From positions 62,001 to 126,000 of the forward strand of contig NZ_JAUSRE010000008.1 of NCBI RefSeq assembly GCF_030811655.1: DNA of 64,000 nucleotides, read 5' to 3'. Under the pieces are notes generated by a model. It saw nothing but the letters and a program-made list of their open reading frames with translations. It was not told the DNA's origin and ran no database searches. This document shows, in pieces, positions 9,815 to 18,041 of the stretch (its first letter is position 1; every line of letters starts with the position of its first letter). A program made the translations under genes and the position numbers. The stretch comes from Pseudarthrobacter enclensis (GTDB lineage: Bacteria; Actinomycetota; Actinomycetes; Actinomycetales; Micrococcaceae).

Positions 9815-9844
9815 TTGACACGTAACTCCGTAAACGTTTACGAT
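9815..9844 (+). promoter_or_regulatory. promoter of the sugar/cyclitol operon
   Basis: A perfect -35 TTGACA (9815-9820) is followed after 18 bases by TACGAT (9839-9844), a fair -10. The first operator palindrome covers the spacer and -10, so a bound LacI protein would block polymerase directly. Transcription would reach the gene at 9917. Confidence 0.65.
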
Positions 9845-9886
9845 GATGTCCGTAAACGTTTACGGCAATCTCGTAATCGTTTACGG
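9829..9886. promoter_or_regulatory. three tandem LacI-type operators
   Basis: CGTAAACGTTTACG (9829-9842) is a perfect 14-base palindrome. CCGTAAACGTTTACGG (9850-9865) is a perfect 16-base palindrome. TCGTAATCGTTTACGG (9871-9886) matches with one mismatched pair. Centres are 22 and 21 bases apart, about two helical turns, so all three sites face the same side of the DNA. The central CG dyad is the LacI/GalR signature. Confidence 0.85.
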
Positions 9887-9916
9887 AGAAGATATTTCAA
9901 TGAGGAAAGGCGCGGG

Positions 9917-10399
9917 ATGACCGACCGTATCGTGTACGAACTCGCGCTCGAGCCGAACTCCGGGCTTCGCGAGATCGACCAGAACCAGTGGGCAAATCTC
10001 GAAGCACTCCTGAGGGACACGGCGCCCGGCGATCTGGCACTCGCTGTCCGCACCTTTGTCCCTGCCGGCTCCTCGGCGGTCATCGGAATCTTTGATGAAA
10101 ATCGTCTCTGGGCAAGCCTGGCGGTCTCCGTCGACAACTCGGGCAAACCCGCATCAGTGTCCACCCTTCGAGGCCCGGCCGCGGAAGCGGGCGGCGACAT
10201 GGCGAAGGCGGCCAACGAGGCAGTGAAGTGGGTTCAGGCCCACCACGGTCCGTGTTCCTTGGGCTTCTTCGTCGACAAAGTACATGCAGAGGCGCTGCTG
10301 AGAGCGTCAGACAAAGCCACTGCCATCCGCACAGCCTCGGCCTCCGGCGGGCTCGTCCTGTCCCCGGTCCCGCCGGCCCTGGCCATTGCCCTTGCCTGA
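9917..10399 (+). CDS. unknown 160-residue protein, first gene of sugar operon
   Basis: I do not recognise this family. The ATG at 9917 has GAGGAAAGG at good spacing; longer readings would begin inside the operators. The protein is soluble-looking, with no signal peptide or membrane segment, and has an alternating alpha/beta pattern (ALAVRTFVPAGSSAVIGIF, LWASLAVSVDNSG). It sits first in the LacI-controlled operon, 43 bases before the binding lipoprotein, so it is made with the transporter and may be accessory to substrate sensing or metabolism; that is a positional guess. Confidence 0.6.
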   Translation: MTDRIVYELALEPNSGLREIDQNQWANLEALLRDTAPGDLALAVRTFVPAGSSAVIGIFDENRLWASLAVSVDNSGKPASVSTLRGPAAEAGGDMAKAANEAVKWVQAHHGPCSLGFFVDKVHAEALLRASDKATAIRTASASGGLVLSPVPPALAIALA

Positions 10400-10442
10400 A
10401 TCCCAGGCATCCACCCCCACCCACCCTAAGCACTGGAGAACA

Positions 10443-11603
10443 ATGATGATCCGCAGGCTTCCCCTTGTGGCCCTTGCCGCAGTCCTGTCCCTTTCCGTCG
10501 CGTCCTGCAGCAGTTCGACCACGGGCACGTCCAATGCTCCCGACGCCGGTGTGTCCGGCAAGGCGCAGCAGGCCCTTGACCAGATCAAGGGACAGGTCCT
10601 GAGCAAGGGCCCCAACGGCGAGACGCCCTCCCCGGCGTCCACAGCAGACCTGACTCCCGACGAGATTGCAAAGGTCAAGGCGCTCAACGCCAAAGCTGCC
10701 ATCGTGATGCACTACGGCGGCAACGACTGGGCCACCGCCCAGATCAACGGACTAAAGAGCGAGTTTGAAAAGCTCGGGGTCAAGGTCATTGCCACCACTG
10801 ACGCGAACTTCAAGCCGGACAAGCAGGTCTCGGACATCGAGACGGTCATGTCGCAGAGCCCGAACATCATGGTCTCCATCCCCACGGATCCCGTTGCTAC
10901 GGCCGCCGCCTACAAGAAGGTCGCGGATGCCGGAACCAAGCTGGTCTTCATGGACAACATCCCCCAGGGCCTGACGGCCGGCAAAGACTATGTCTCTGTT
11001 GTTTCCGCCGACAACTACGGCAACGGCGTGGTCTCCGCCCACCAAATGGCCAAAGCCCTCGGCGGCAAGGGGAAAATCGGCGTCGTCTTCCACCAGGCCG
11101 ATTTCTTCGTGACCAAGCAGCGCTACCAGGGCTTCAAGGACACGATTACGAAGGAATACCCGGATATCAAGATCGTCGAAGAAAAGGGAATTGCCGGGCC
11201 GGACTTCGCCGGTGATGCCCAGGCTGCCGCGAACGCAATGCTCAGCAAGTACGCCGACCTGTCCGGAATCTGGGCGGTCTGGGATGTTCCTGCAGAAGGT
11301 GTCATGGCCGCAGCCAGGGCCGCGGGCCGGCCGGACCTGAAGATCGCCACGGAGGACCTCGGCAAGAACGTCGCGATTGCCCTGGCCAAGGACGAACTCG
11401 TCGTCGGCCTGGGAGCGCAGGTTCCGTTCGACCAGGGTGTCACGGAAGCCCGGTTGGCCGCAGGGGCGCTCATCGGCAAGAAAGCACCCGCTTATGTGGC
11501 GCTGAGTGCCCTTCCGGTTGACCACTCCAACGTCCTGGATGCCTGGAAGCAGGTCTACCACGAGGACGCCCCGAAGGACATCCAGGACTCCTACAAGAAG
11601 TAG
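10443..11603 (+). CDS. sugar-binding lipoprotein of CUT2 ABC transporter
   Basis: A 386-residue substrate-binding protein. It starts with a lipoprotein signal (positively charged MMIRR, hydrophobic stretch, lipobox SVASC with Cys22), so it is anchored to the outer face of the membrane. The mature part is a periplasmic-binding-protein type I fold (AAIVMHYGGNDWATAQINGL, then ISIP-like and FVTKQRYQGF segments) like ribose and inositol binding proteins. Two adjacent ATGs (10443 and 10446) are possible; GGAG at 10435 fits the second slightly better. It is followed by its ATPase and permease. The ligand cannot be read from sequence; neighbours suggest a cyclitol or hexose. Confidence 0.9.
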   Translation: MMIRRLPLVALAAVLSLSVASCSSSTTGTSNAPDAGVSGKAQQALDQIKGQVLSKGPNGETPSPASTADLTPDEIAKVKALNAKAAIVMHYGGNDWATAQINGLKSEFEKLGVKVIATTDANFKPDKQVSDIETVMSQSPNIMVSIPTDPVATAAAYKKVADAGTKLVFMDNIPQGLTAGKDYVSVVSADNYGNGVVSAHQMAKALGGKGKIGVVFHQADFFVTKQRYQGFKDTITKEYPDIKIVEEKGIAGPDFAGDAQAAANAMLSKYADLSGIWAVWDVPAEGVMAAARAAGRPDLKIATEDLGKNVAIALAKDELVVGLGAQVPFDQGVTEARLAAGALIGKKAPAYVALSALPVDHSNVLDAWKQVYHEDAPKDIQDSYKK

Positions 11604-11659
11604 CCAAAAGCCGGCGGTGCGGGGGTTTCCCGCCCCCGCACCGCGCCGAAAGGGCAACG

Positions 11660-13168
11660 ATGAATACCGCAGACAATGTCGTCGAGATGCGCTCGATTTC
11701 CAAGAGCTTCAACGGCGTTCCCGTATTGAAGGATGTCAGTTTCGACGTCCGCAAGGGTGAGGTCCATGCGCTCGCAGGAGGAAACGGCGCAGGGAAGTCC
11801 ACGCTCATGAAGATCCTCCAAGGCGTCTACCAGGCGGACGCCGGCGAGATCCTTATCGGAGGAAAGCCCACCGCCATCAACTCGATCCAGGACGCGAAGG
11901 CCGCCGGGATCGGCATGGTCTTCCAAGAGTTCAGCCTGGTACCGAGCCTGACCGTTGCGCAGAACATTTTCCTCGCTGCCGAACCGCTGGGCACCGGCGG
12001 GCTCATCGACGACCGTGCCTCGGTGCGCCGGGCCAGGGAAGTCTTCAGCGAGATGGAGGTCGACGTCGACCCGCGCGCCGGAGTCGCGCGGCTCGGCACT
12101 GCGTACTGGCAGCTGACCGAGATCGCCAAGGCACTGGCGCAGAATGCCCAGGTGCTCATCATGGATGAGCCCACAGCCAGCCTTGCCCGGCATGAATCCG
12201 AAGCGCTCTTCGAACTCATTGACCGCCTCAAACAGCGTGGCATCTCCATCATCTACATTTCCCACCGCATGGATGAGGTGTACCGGCTCGCGGACCGGAT
12301 CACCATCCTCCGCGACGGCCGCCACCTCCTCACCGCGCCACTGACGGATGTCACTCCCGAACAGATCGTGGAAGGCATTGTTGGCAAGAAGATCGAGGGC
12401 CAGCTTTCATACCGTGCGCGTGATCATGTGGCCCACGAGGGGGCGCCGCTGCTGGAAGTCCGTGGACTTAACTCGGGACAGCGGGTGCGGGACGTTTCGT
12501 TCGTGCTCCGGCCTGGTGAAATCCTCGGCCTGGCAGGGCTGATGGGCAGCGGACGAACTGAGCTCGCCCGTGCTCTCTTTGGCATTGACAAGGTGGACAG
12601 CGGTGAAGTGCTCCTACGGGGCCAGAAGGTCAACCTCGGCTCGCCGCAGCAGGCCATCAACGCGGGAGTGGCCCTCATCCCGGAGGACCGCAGGGCCCAA
12701 GGCCTGGTCTTGGAGCACTCCGTCCAGGACAACCTGCTGCTTCCCCTCCTCGGTCAGATTCAGCGGGGACCCCTCCTGGACGGCGCGAAGGGGAAGGAAT
12801 TGTCCGCGTCACTGATCAAAAGGTTCGCAGTGAAGGTGGCGCACCCCCACCGGCCGGTGCGGCTTCTCTCGGGCGGAAACCAGCAGAAGGTGGTCATCGC
12901 CAAGTGGCTTGGCACCGATCCGGACATCCTGATCCTTGACGAGCCAACGGCCGGCGTCGACATCGGCACCAAGAGCGAAATTCTCGACATGATCCGCGAG
13001 CTGGCAAGTGCCGGCAAGGGCGTCATCGTCATCTCCTCCGAGTACCCCGAACTCCTCGCGGTCAGCGACCGCGTCCTCGTCCTCAAGGGCGGCTCCATCA
13101 TCCGTGACATCCCCCGCAGCGAGATCGCTGACGAGGAATATCTCCAACTTGCAGTACAGGGAGTCTGA
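11660..13168 (+). CDS. CUT2-type sugar ABC transporter ATPase with two ABC domains
   Basis: The 502-residue protein carries two nucleotide-binding domains in tandem, as in RbsA and related ATPases. The first has Walker A GGNGAGKST at 40-48 and Walker B LIMDEPTASL near 165. Its signature region reads LGTAYWQLTEIAKAL rather than the usual LSVGQQQ form and looks degenerate. The second has the reduced GLMGSGRTEL loop typical of this class, signature LSGGNQQK near 403 and LILDEPTAGVD near 424. It energises uptake with the permease two bases downstream and the lipoprotein upstream. Confidence 0.93.
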   Translation: MNTADNVVEMRSISKSFNGVPVLKDVSFDVRKGEVHALAGGNGAGKSTLMKILQGVYQADAGEILIGGKPTAINSIQDAKAAGIGMVFQEFSLVPSLTVAQNIFLAAEPLGTGGLIDDRASVRRAREVFSEMEVDVDPRAGVARLGTAYWQLTEIAKALAQNAQVLIMDEPTASLARHESEALFELIDRLKQRGISIIYISHRMDEVYRLADRITILRDGRHLLTAPLTDVTPEQIVEGIVGKKIEGQLSYRARDHVAHEGAPLLEVRGLNSGQRVRDVSFVLRPGEILGLAGLMGSGRTELARALFGIDKVDSGEVLLRGQKVNLGSPQQAINAGVALIPEDRRAQGLVLEHSVQDNLLLPLLGQIQRGPLLDGAKGKELSASLIKRFAVKVAHPHRPVRLLSGGNQQKVVIAKWLGTDPDILILDEPTAGVDIGTKSEILDMIRELASAGKGVIVISSEYPELLAVSDRVLVLKGGSIIRDIPRSEIADEEYLQLAVQGV

Positions 13169-13170
13169 AA

Positions 13171-14157
13171 GTGAGCAACGCAAAAACCCTCGCGCCCCGG
13201 GACACCGCGGCCCCCCGAAATTTCGGCACCATCCTCAAGGAACTCGACTGGCGGCGCTACGTCATCTACATCGGCTTCGTCGTGGTGTTCCTCTTCTTCG
13301 CGGTTCTGCTCCGCGACCAGGGCTTCCTGTCGCCGAACAACCTGCTGAACATCTTCCGGCAGACAGCCACGATCACCGTCATCGCCGTCGGCATGACCTA
13401 CGTGATCGCGTGCGCAGAAATCGACCTGAGCGTCGGATCCGTAGCTGGCCTCTCCAGTGTGTGCACTGCGATGGCTCTCTCCCAGTGGGGCCTGGTCCCC
13501 GGCATCCTCGCCGGCCTCGCCGTCGGACTCGTCGTCGGATCGATCAACGGTGCCCTGGTCAGCCTCCTTGGCATCCCATCCTTCCTGGTGACACTCGGCA
13601 TGCTGGGAATAGCAGTGGGCGTTGCCCAGTGGATCACGGCGTCCGCGCCCCAGCCCATCCTGAACGACACGTTCAACACGTTGTTCGGATCCGGCAACTT
13701 CGGTCCTGTTCCGGGCCTGGTGGTCTGGAGCGCCATCTTCGTGGCCATCGGCGCCGTCGTGCTGAACCGCACCAGGTTTGGCCGCCAGGTCCTGGCCACA
13801 GGTGGCAACCGCAACGCCGCCGAGTTCACCGGCATCAATACCAAGCGCATTAAGTTCCAGGTGCTCCTCATCTCGGGCATGGTGGCAAGCGTCGCCGGCA
13901 TGCTCTACGCCGGCCGGCTGCAGTCCGGACGGTTCCAGTGGGGATCAGGGGACGAACTCTCCGCCATCGCCGCCGTCATCCTGGGTGGAACCAGCCTCTT
14001 CGGCGGGTTCGGCTCCATCATCGGCACCCTCTTCGGCGCCCTGTTGATCGGCCTGATCAACAACGGGCTGATCCTCGCAGGGCTCGACAGCAGCCAGCAG
14101 CAGGTGGTCCGCGGCGCGATCATCATCCTGGCCGTCGCCCTCGCCCGAAAGAAGTAG
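13171..14157 (+). CDS. CUT2-type sugar ABC transporter permease (RbsC-like)
   Basis: A 328-residue integral membrane protein starting with GTG two bases after the ATPase stop. Many hydrophobic helices are visible, beginning with YVIYIGFVVVFLFFAVLL. Family-typical blocks include VIAVGMTYVIACAEIDLSVGS and the cytoplasmic loop GRQVLATGGNRNAAEFTGI that docks to the ATPase, and AVILGGTSLFGG near the C-terminus. It forms the channel of the transporter. Confidence 0.93.
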   Translation: MSNAKTLAPRDTAAPRNFGTILKELDWRRYVIYIGFVVVFLFFAVLLRDQGFLSPNNLLNIFRQTATITVIAVGMTYVIACAEIDLSVGSVAGLSSVCTAMALSQWGLVPGILAGLAVGLVVGSINGALVSLLGIPSFLVTLGMLGIAVGVAQWITASAPQPILNDTFNTLFGSGNFGPVPGLVVWSAIFVAIGAVVLNRTRFGRQVLATGGNRNAAEFTGINTKRIKFQVLLISGMVASVAGMLYAGRLQSGRFQWGSGDELSAIAAVILGGTSLFGGFGSIIGTLFGALLIGLINNGLILAGLDSSQQQVVRGAIIILAVALARKK

Positions 14158-14162
14158 CGACT

Positions 14163-15317
14163 GTGACCCTCCAACTTCGCGCAGGAATTATCGGAACAGG
14201 ATTCATGGGTTCTGTGCACGCCCACGCGGTGCGCGCGGCAGGCGCTGAAGTCATCGCAGTCGCCGGCAGCAGCAAGGCGTCCGCCGAAGCCGCGGCCCCC
14301 GCGCTCGGCGCCCGCACCGCCGTCGAATCCCCTGAAGCACTGATCGCACGGGCCGACGTGGATGTCATCCACATCTGCACCCCGAATGCCACCCACGCCG
14401 ACCTCGCCCGCAAAGCCATTGCGGCAGGAAAAGCGGTCATCTGCGAAAAGCCTCTGGCGACGAGCGTTGAGGACGCCCTGGAATTGACGGACCTCGCCGA
14501 GCGGGCAGGTGTGGTCACGGGCGTGCCCTTTGTCTACCGGTTCTATCCGGCCGTCCGCGAAGCCCGCGACCGTATCCTCCGCGGCGATGCCGGCCGGCTG
14601 TGGCTCCTGCACGGTTCCTACCTGCAGGATTGGCTCGCAGGCGCGGAAGCCACGAACTGGCGGGTCGATTCAACGATCGGAGGAGCCTCCAGGGCGTTCG
14701 GTGACATCGGCGTCCACTGGTGCGACCTGATGGAGTTCACCACCGGACACAGAATCACCAGGCTTGTGGCGAAGACCAGCAGGGCCTACGACGAACGCGA
14801 AACCGGCGGCCGGGTGTCCTCCGTTGCCACCGAGGACGGGGCCACGCTCCTGTTCGAGACGGACAAGGGTGCCACCGGATCCCTGGTGGTCAGCCAGGTC
14901 AGCCCGGGCCGCAAAAACCGCCTGTGGTTCTCTTTTGACGGAACCGAAGCGTCATTCAGCTTCAACCAGGAACGGCCGGACACCCTGCACGTCGGCGGAA
15001 CCGGGTCCAGCTCCGACATCGCCGTTGGCCCGCAAACTCTGACAACCCCGGGCGGTCGGCGGTACGCCAAACTCCCACCGGGCCACCCCCAGGGATACCA
15101 GGACAGCTTCAACTCATTCGTCGCCGACGTATACGCAGCTATCCAGGGGCAGACACCTGAAGGCCTGCCCACGTTCCGGGACGGCCTGCGAGCAGCCCTC
15201 ATTACCGAGGCGGTCGTCACCTCCGCTGCACAACGGTCATGGGTTGATGTTCCCGGCACTGAGGCCCCACTCGAATTACTCAAGTCTTCCTCCACAGTTG
15301 AAAGGCAGAAGCAATGA
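14163..15317 (+). CDS. Gfo/Idh/MocA-family oxidoreductase
   Basis: A 384-residue NAD(P)-dependent dehydrogenase starting with GTG at 14163, five bases after the permease stop. The N-terminal Rossmann motif GIIGTGFMGSVHAHA lies at 8-22 and the signature CEKPLAT near 93-99. The C-terminal alpha/beta domain has the substrate-site segment AFGDIGVHWCDLMEF. Family members oxidise a hydroxyl of sugars or inositols to a ketone. Its stop overlaps the ATG of the TIM-barrel gene, and a second family member follows, the usual grouping for inositol-like or 3-keto-sugar catabolism. Confidence 0.88.
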   Translation: MTLQLRAGIIGTGFMGSVHAHAVRAAGAEVIAVAGSSKASAEAAAPALGARTAVESPEALIARADVDVIHICTPNATHADLARKAIAAGKAVICEKPLATSVEDALELTDLAERAGVVTGVPFVYRFYPAVREARDRILRGDAGRLWLLHGSYLQDWLAGAEATNWRVDSTIGGASRAFGDIGVHWCDLMEFTTGHRITRLVAKTSRAYDERETGGRVSSVATEDGATLLFETDKGATGSLVVSQVSPGRKNRLWFSFDGTEASFSFNQERPDTLHVGGTGSSSDIAVGPQTLTTPGGRRYAKLPPGHPQGYQDSFNSFVADVYAAIQGQTPEGLPTFRDGLRAALITEAVVTSAAQRSWVDVPGTEAPLELLKSSSTVERQKQ

Positions 15318-16129
15318 AACTCGGTTACTGTTCCATCACCTGGGGCGGCGTCGTCGGCCACCCTCAAGGCGTGACCAGTGTGAAGGACCTCTTCTACCTG
15401 ACCCACGGATCCATGCGGGACGCAGTCCAGGACATCGCATCAGTGGGTTACCAGGGTGTTGAAATGTTTGACGGCAACCTCGTGGAATACGCGGACAAGC
15501 CCGAAGAACTCAAGGAAATCCTGGGTACCGCCGGAGTCGAACTAACAAGCGTCTATACCGGGGCGAACTTCATCTATGCCGACATACTTCCGGACGAAAT
15601 GCACCGCATTCACCGCGCCGCCGAACTGGCCGCAAGCTTCGGAGCGGAACGGCTCGTGGTGGGTGGCGGGGCACGCCGCGCCGCCGGAACCACTGACCAG
15701 GACTACCAACGCCTCGGTGAGGCCCTGGACAGCGTCACGGACATCGCGGAGAGCTTCGGCCTGTCGGCAAGCTACCACCCGCACCTGAGCACCATCGTTG
15801 AAAGCCCGGAGGAACTGGACAGGCTCATGCCGCTCACCCGGATCGGCTTCTGCCCGGACACCGCCCACCTTGCGGCCGGCGGAGCAGACCCGGCCGCAGT
15901 CATCAGAAAGTACGCCGACAGGATCCAGCACGTCCACCTCAAGGACTTCCAGAAGGACCCCTTCAATTTCCTGCCACTGGGACAGGGCGAGCTCGACTTC
16001 CCGGACATCATCGCCGCAATCAAGGAAAGCGGATATGACAGCTGGCTCATGGTGGAACTCGACAACTACGACGGTGACCCCCGGGAAGCCGCAGCCCTCA
16101 GCAAGAAGTACCTGGAAAAGCTCCTCTAA
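15314..16129 (+). CDS. xylose-isomerase-like TIM barrel, inosose-dehydratase/isomerase type
   Basis: A 271-residue single-domain TIM barrel of the AP endonuclease 2 / sugar phosphate isomerase family. Metal-site-type residues are seen in ASYHPHLSTIVE, CPDTAHLAAGG, IQHVHLKDF and LMVELDNYDG. The SYHPH and HVHLKD blocks resemble IolE/IolI-type inosose enzymes, which act on the keto product of an inositol dehydrogenase. It overlaps the upstream Gfo/Idh/MocA gene by four bases (ATGA), so it is likely to act on that enzyme's product. Exact reaction not determinable. Confidence 0.83.
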   Translation: MKLGYCSITWGGVVGHPQGVTSVKDLFYLTHGSMRDAVQDIASVGYQGVEMFDGNLVEYADKPEELKEILGTAGVELTSVYTGANFIYADILPDEMHRIHRAAELAASFGAERLVVGGGARRAAGTTDQDYQRLGEALDSVTDIAESFGLSASYHPHLSTIVESPEELDRLMPLTRIGFCPDTAHLAAGGADPAAVIRKYADRIQHVHLKDFQKDPFNFLPLGQGELDFPDIIAAIKESGYDSWLMVELDNYDGDPREAAALSKKYLEKLL

Positions 16130-16199
16130 CCAATTATTCAACCGCCGGGACTGACCCCACACGGCAACTGCCCCGGCTTCCGGAAGGAACAAGATTCAC

Positions 16200-17372
16200 A
16201 TGCAGAACCTCAACGTCGGCCTCATCGGAGGCGGCTTCATGGGCAAGGCCCACTCGCTGGCCTATGCCGCCATGCCCATGTTCTTCTGGCCTGCCCCGGC
16301 CCTGCCGGTCCGCAAAGTCATCGCTGAAGCCAACCCGGATCTCGCCGCCGAAGCGGCCCGCCGCTTCGGGTTCGAAAACTCCACCGCGGACTGGCGCAGC
16401 ATCATCGACGATCCGGATATCCACGTCGTAGACATCGCCACGCCCAACCATCTCCACGCCGAGATTGCCATCGCCGCCGCCGAAGCAGGCAAGCACATCA
16501 TCTGCGAAAAGCCGCTGGCGCGCACCGGCGAAGAATCCAAGGCCATGTACGACGCGGTTAAAGACAAGAACCTCGTCCACATGGTCGCCTTCAACTACCG
16601 GCGCACCCCCGCAGTTGCCTTGGCAAAGAAATACATCGAGGAAGGGGCAATCGGACAAATCCTCAACTTCCGTGGCACCTACCTGCAGGACTGGAGCGCC
16701 GACCCCAACTCGCCGCTGTCCTGGCGTTTCCAGAAATCCATTGCAGGTTCCGGCGCCCTCGGCGACATCGCAACGCACGTCATTGACATGGCCAGGTACT
16801 TGGTCGGCGAGTTCAGCGCCGTCAATGCCCTCATGTCCACCTGGATCCCGGAGCGGCCCCTCCAAACCGGAGGTGCTGACGCGCTCGGCACGGTACGGGG
16901 CGGGGAAGGCCCCCGGGGCCAGGTCGACGTGGACGACGAAGTCATGACCATGATCCGCTTTGCCAACGGTGCGGTGGGTTCCGTGGAAGCAACACGCAAC
17001 GCCCACGGAAGGAACAACTTCATCACCTTCGAAATCCACGGAACCGAAGGAAGCATCGTGTTCAACTACGAGCGGCGCGACGAACTGCAGGTCTGCTTCG
17101 CTTCGGACCCCGGCGACCGCCGGGGATTCCGAACCGTTTACACCGGGCCCGCACACCCCTACGGAGAAGCACTCTGGCCTATCCCTGCCCTCGGCATCGG
17201 ATACGGCGAAACAAAGATCATCGAGGCCTACGACTTCTTCAAGGCCATCGCAGAAGGCGGCAGCGTAAGCCCGAATTTTGCCGACGGCTACCAGGTGGCT
17301 CTCATCGACGACGCAATCGTCGAGTCCGCTGCAAAGGAATCCTGGGTCGAGGTTCCGCAAATCAACGCATGA
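16200..17372 (+). CDS. second Gfo/Idh/MocA-family oxidoreductase
   Basis: A 390-residue dehydrogenase with Rossmann motif GLIGGGFMGKAHS at 6-18 and CEKPLAR near 102-108. The substrate domain contains GALGDIATHVIDMARYL and the longer insertion PLQTGGADALGT. An AAGGAAC ribosome site precedes the ATG. It differs clearly from the copy at 14163, so it probably acts at another position or on another intermediate of the same pathway. It is the last dehydrogenase of the operon and is followed by a strong hairpin. Confidence 0.88.
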   Translation: MQNLNVGLIGGGFMGKAHSLAYAAMPMFFWPAPALPVRKVIAEANPDLAAEAARRFGFENSTADWRSIIDDPDIHVVDIATPNHLHAEIAIAAAEAGKHIICEKPLARTGEESKAMYDAVKDKNLVHMVAFNYRRTPAVALAKKYIEEGAIGQILNFRGTYLQDWSADPNSPLSWRFQKSIAGSGALGDIATHVIDMARYLVGEFSAVNALMSTWIPERPLQTGGADALGTVRGGEGPRGQVDVDDEVMTMIRFANGAVGSVEATRNAHGRNNFITFEIHGTEGSIVFNYERRDELQVCFASDPGDRRGFRTVYTGPAHPYGEALWPIPALGIGYGETKIIEAYDFFKAIAEGGSVSPNFADGYQVALIDDAIVESAAKESWVEVPQINA

Positions 17373-17377
17373 CCCAA

Positions 17378-17409
17378 CGGGAGGGGCGGCGACCAGTCCG
17401 CCCCTCCCG
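17378..17409 (+). terminator. GC-rich hairpin after second dehydrogenase
   Basis: A perfect 12-base-pair stem (17378-17389 with 17398-17409) and an eight-base loop lie five bases after the stop codon. There is no T run, so it may attenuate transcription or protect the mRNA end rather than terminate fully; the next gene has a ribosome site but no obvious promoter. Confidence 0.6.
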
Positions 17410-17437
17410 CAGGTACCGAGAACCCGAGGATGAAGAA

Positions 17438-17758
17438 TTGCCACATACAACAGCCGGCCAAGAAGGAACTCAAGTCTGGTTAATGCCCGTGTTCACCGCA
17501 AAAGCAGGACACGAGGCAACGCTTCATGAAGCACTCCTTGGACTGCAGTCTTTGAGCCGAAAAGACACCGGATGCCTGGAATACACCGTCTTCTCTGACG
17601 ATCAAAGGCCAGGTACGTTCGTCCTCATTGAGGGATGGGTGCGCCACACAGACCTCGAGGCCCACAACGAAGAAGTCCACGTAAAGGAATTCGTGAACGG
17701 GGTGCAGCCCCTGCTGGCCGTACCCTTCTCCGTAACTCCCCTTACTCCTCTCGTCTGA
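17438..17758 (+). CDS. antibiotic-biosynthesis-monooxygenase-like (ABM) small protein
   Basis: A 106-residue protein. I chose the TTG at 17438 because GAGGA sits seven bases upstream; the longer reading from 17369 adds an Arg-rich stretch that overlaps the hairpin. The core (VFTAKAGHEATLHEALLGL, GCLEYTVFSDD, FVLIEGWVRHTDLEAHN) is the dimeric ferredoxin-like ABM fold found in quinol monooxygenases and small sugar-locus isomerase or mutarotase-like proteins. It lies last in the LacI operon; its reaction there is unknown. Confidence 0.75.
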   Translation: MPHTTAGQEGTQVWLMPVFTAKAGHEATLHEALLGLQSLSRKDTGCLEYTVFSDDQRPGTFVLIEGWVRHTDLEAHNEEVHVKEFVNGVQPLLAVPFSVTPLTPLV

Positions 17759-17770
17759 TACCTGCGGGGA

Positions 17771-17812
17771 GGAAGGCCGACGGCGGGAGGCAAGTGCCGC
17801 CGTCGGCCTTCC
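17771..17812 (+). terminator. rho-independent-type terminator of the LacI-controlled operon
   Basis: A perfect 16-base-pair stem (17771-17786 with 17797-17812) with a ten-base loop, followed by a C/T-rich tail. It lies 12 bases after the monooxygenase stop. Confidence 0.85.
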
Positions 17813-17850
17813 CCTTCCTTCGCGCTGGAGCGCCGTTGTAGGGCCAGGGC

Positions 17851-18041
17851 GTGATCGTCCCCGATATCTCCCAGGACGCCGCGGCGGTGGCGGATCACTA
17901 CGGTGACGCGCGGGGCCCGCGTCACCGGCGTCACGCTGTCCGCCGAGCAGGCGCGCTACGCCGCCGAACATCCCGTGCCGGGCGTGGACGTCCAGGTCCG
18001 CGACTGGCTCGACAACCCCGCTGCCGGCCAGCCCGCCGGCC
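17851..18041 (+). pseudogene. remnant of a SAM-dependent methyltransferase
   Basis: Two short pieces of a class I methyltransferase are joined here. A start-like piece (PDISQDAAAVADHY) runs straight into a mid-protein piece in another frame (GARVTGVTLSAEQARYA, then VQVRDWLDNP). The second piece matches the region after the SAM-binding loop in cyclopropane-synthase-like enzymes. The intervening residues with the SAM-binding glycine motif, and the whole C-terminal half, are missing. The remnant ends against the HNH gene on the other strand. Confidence 0.55.
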
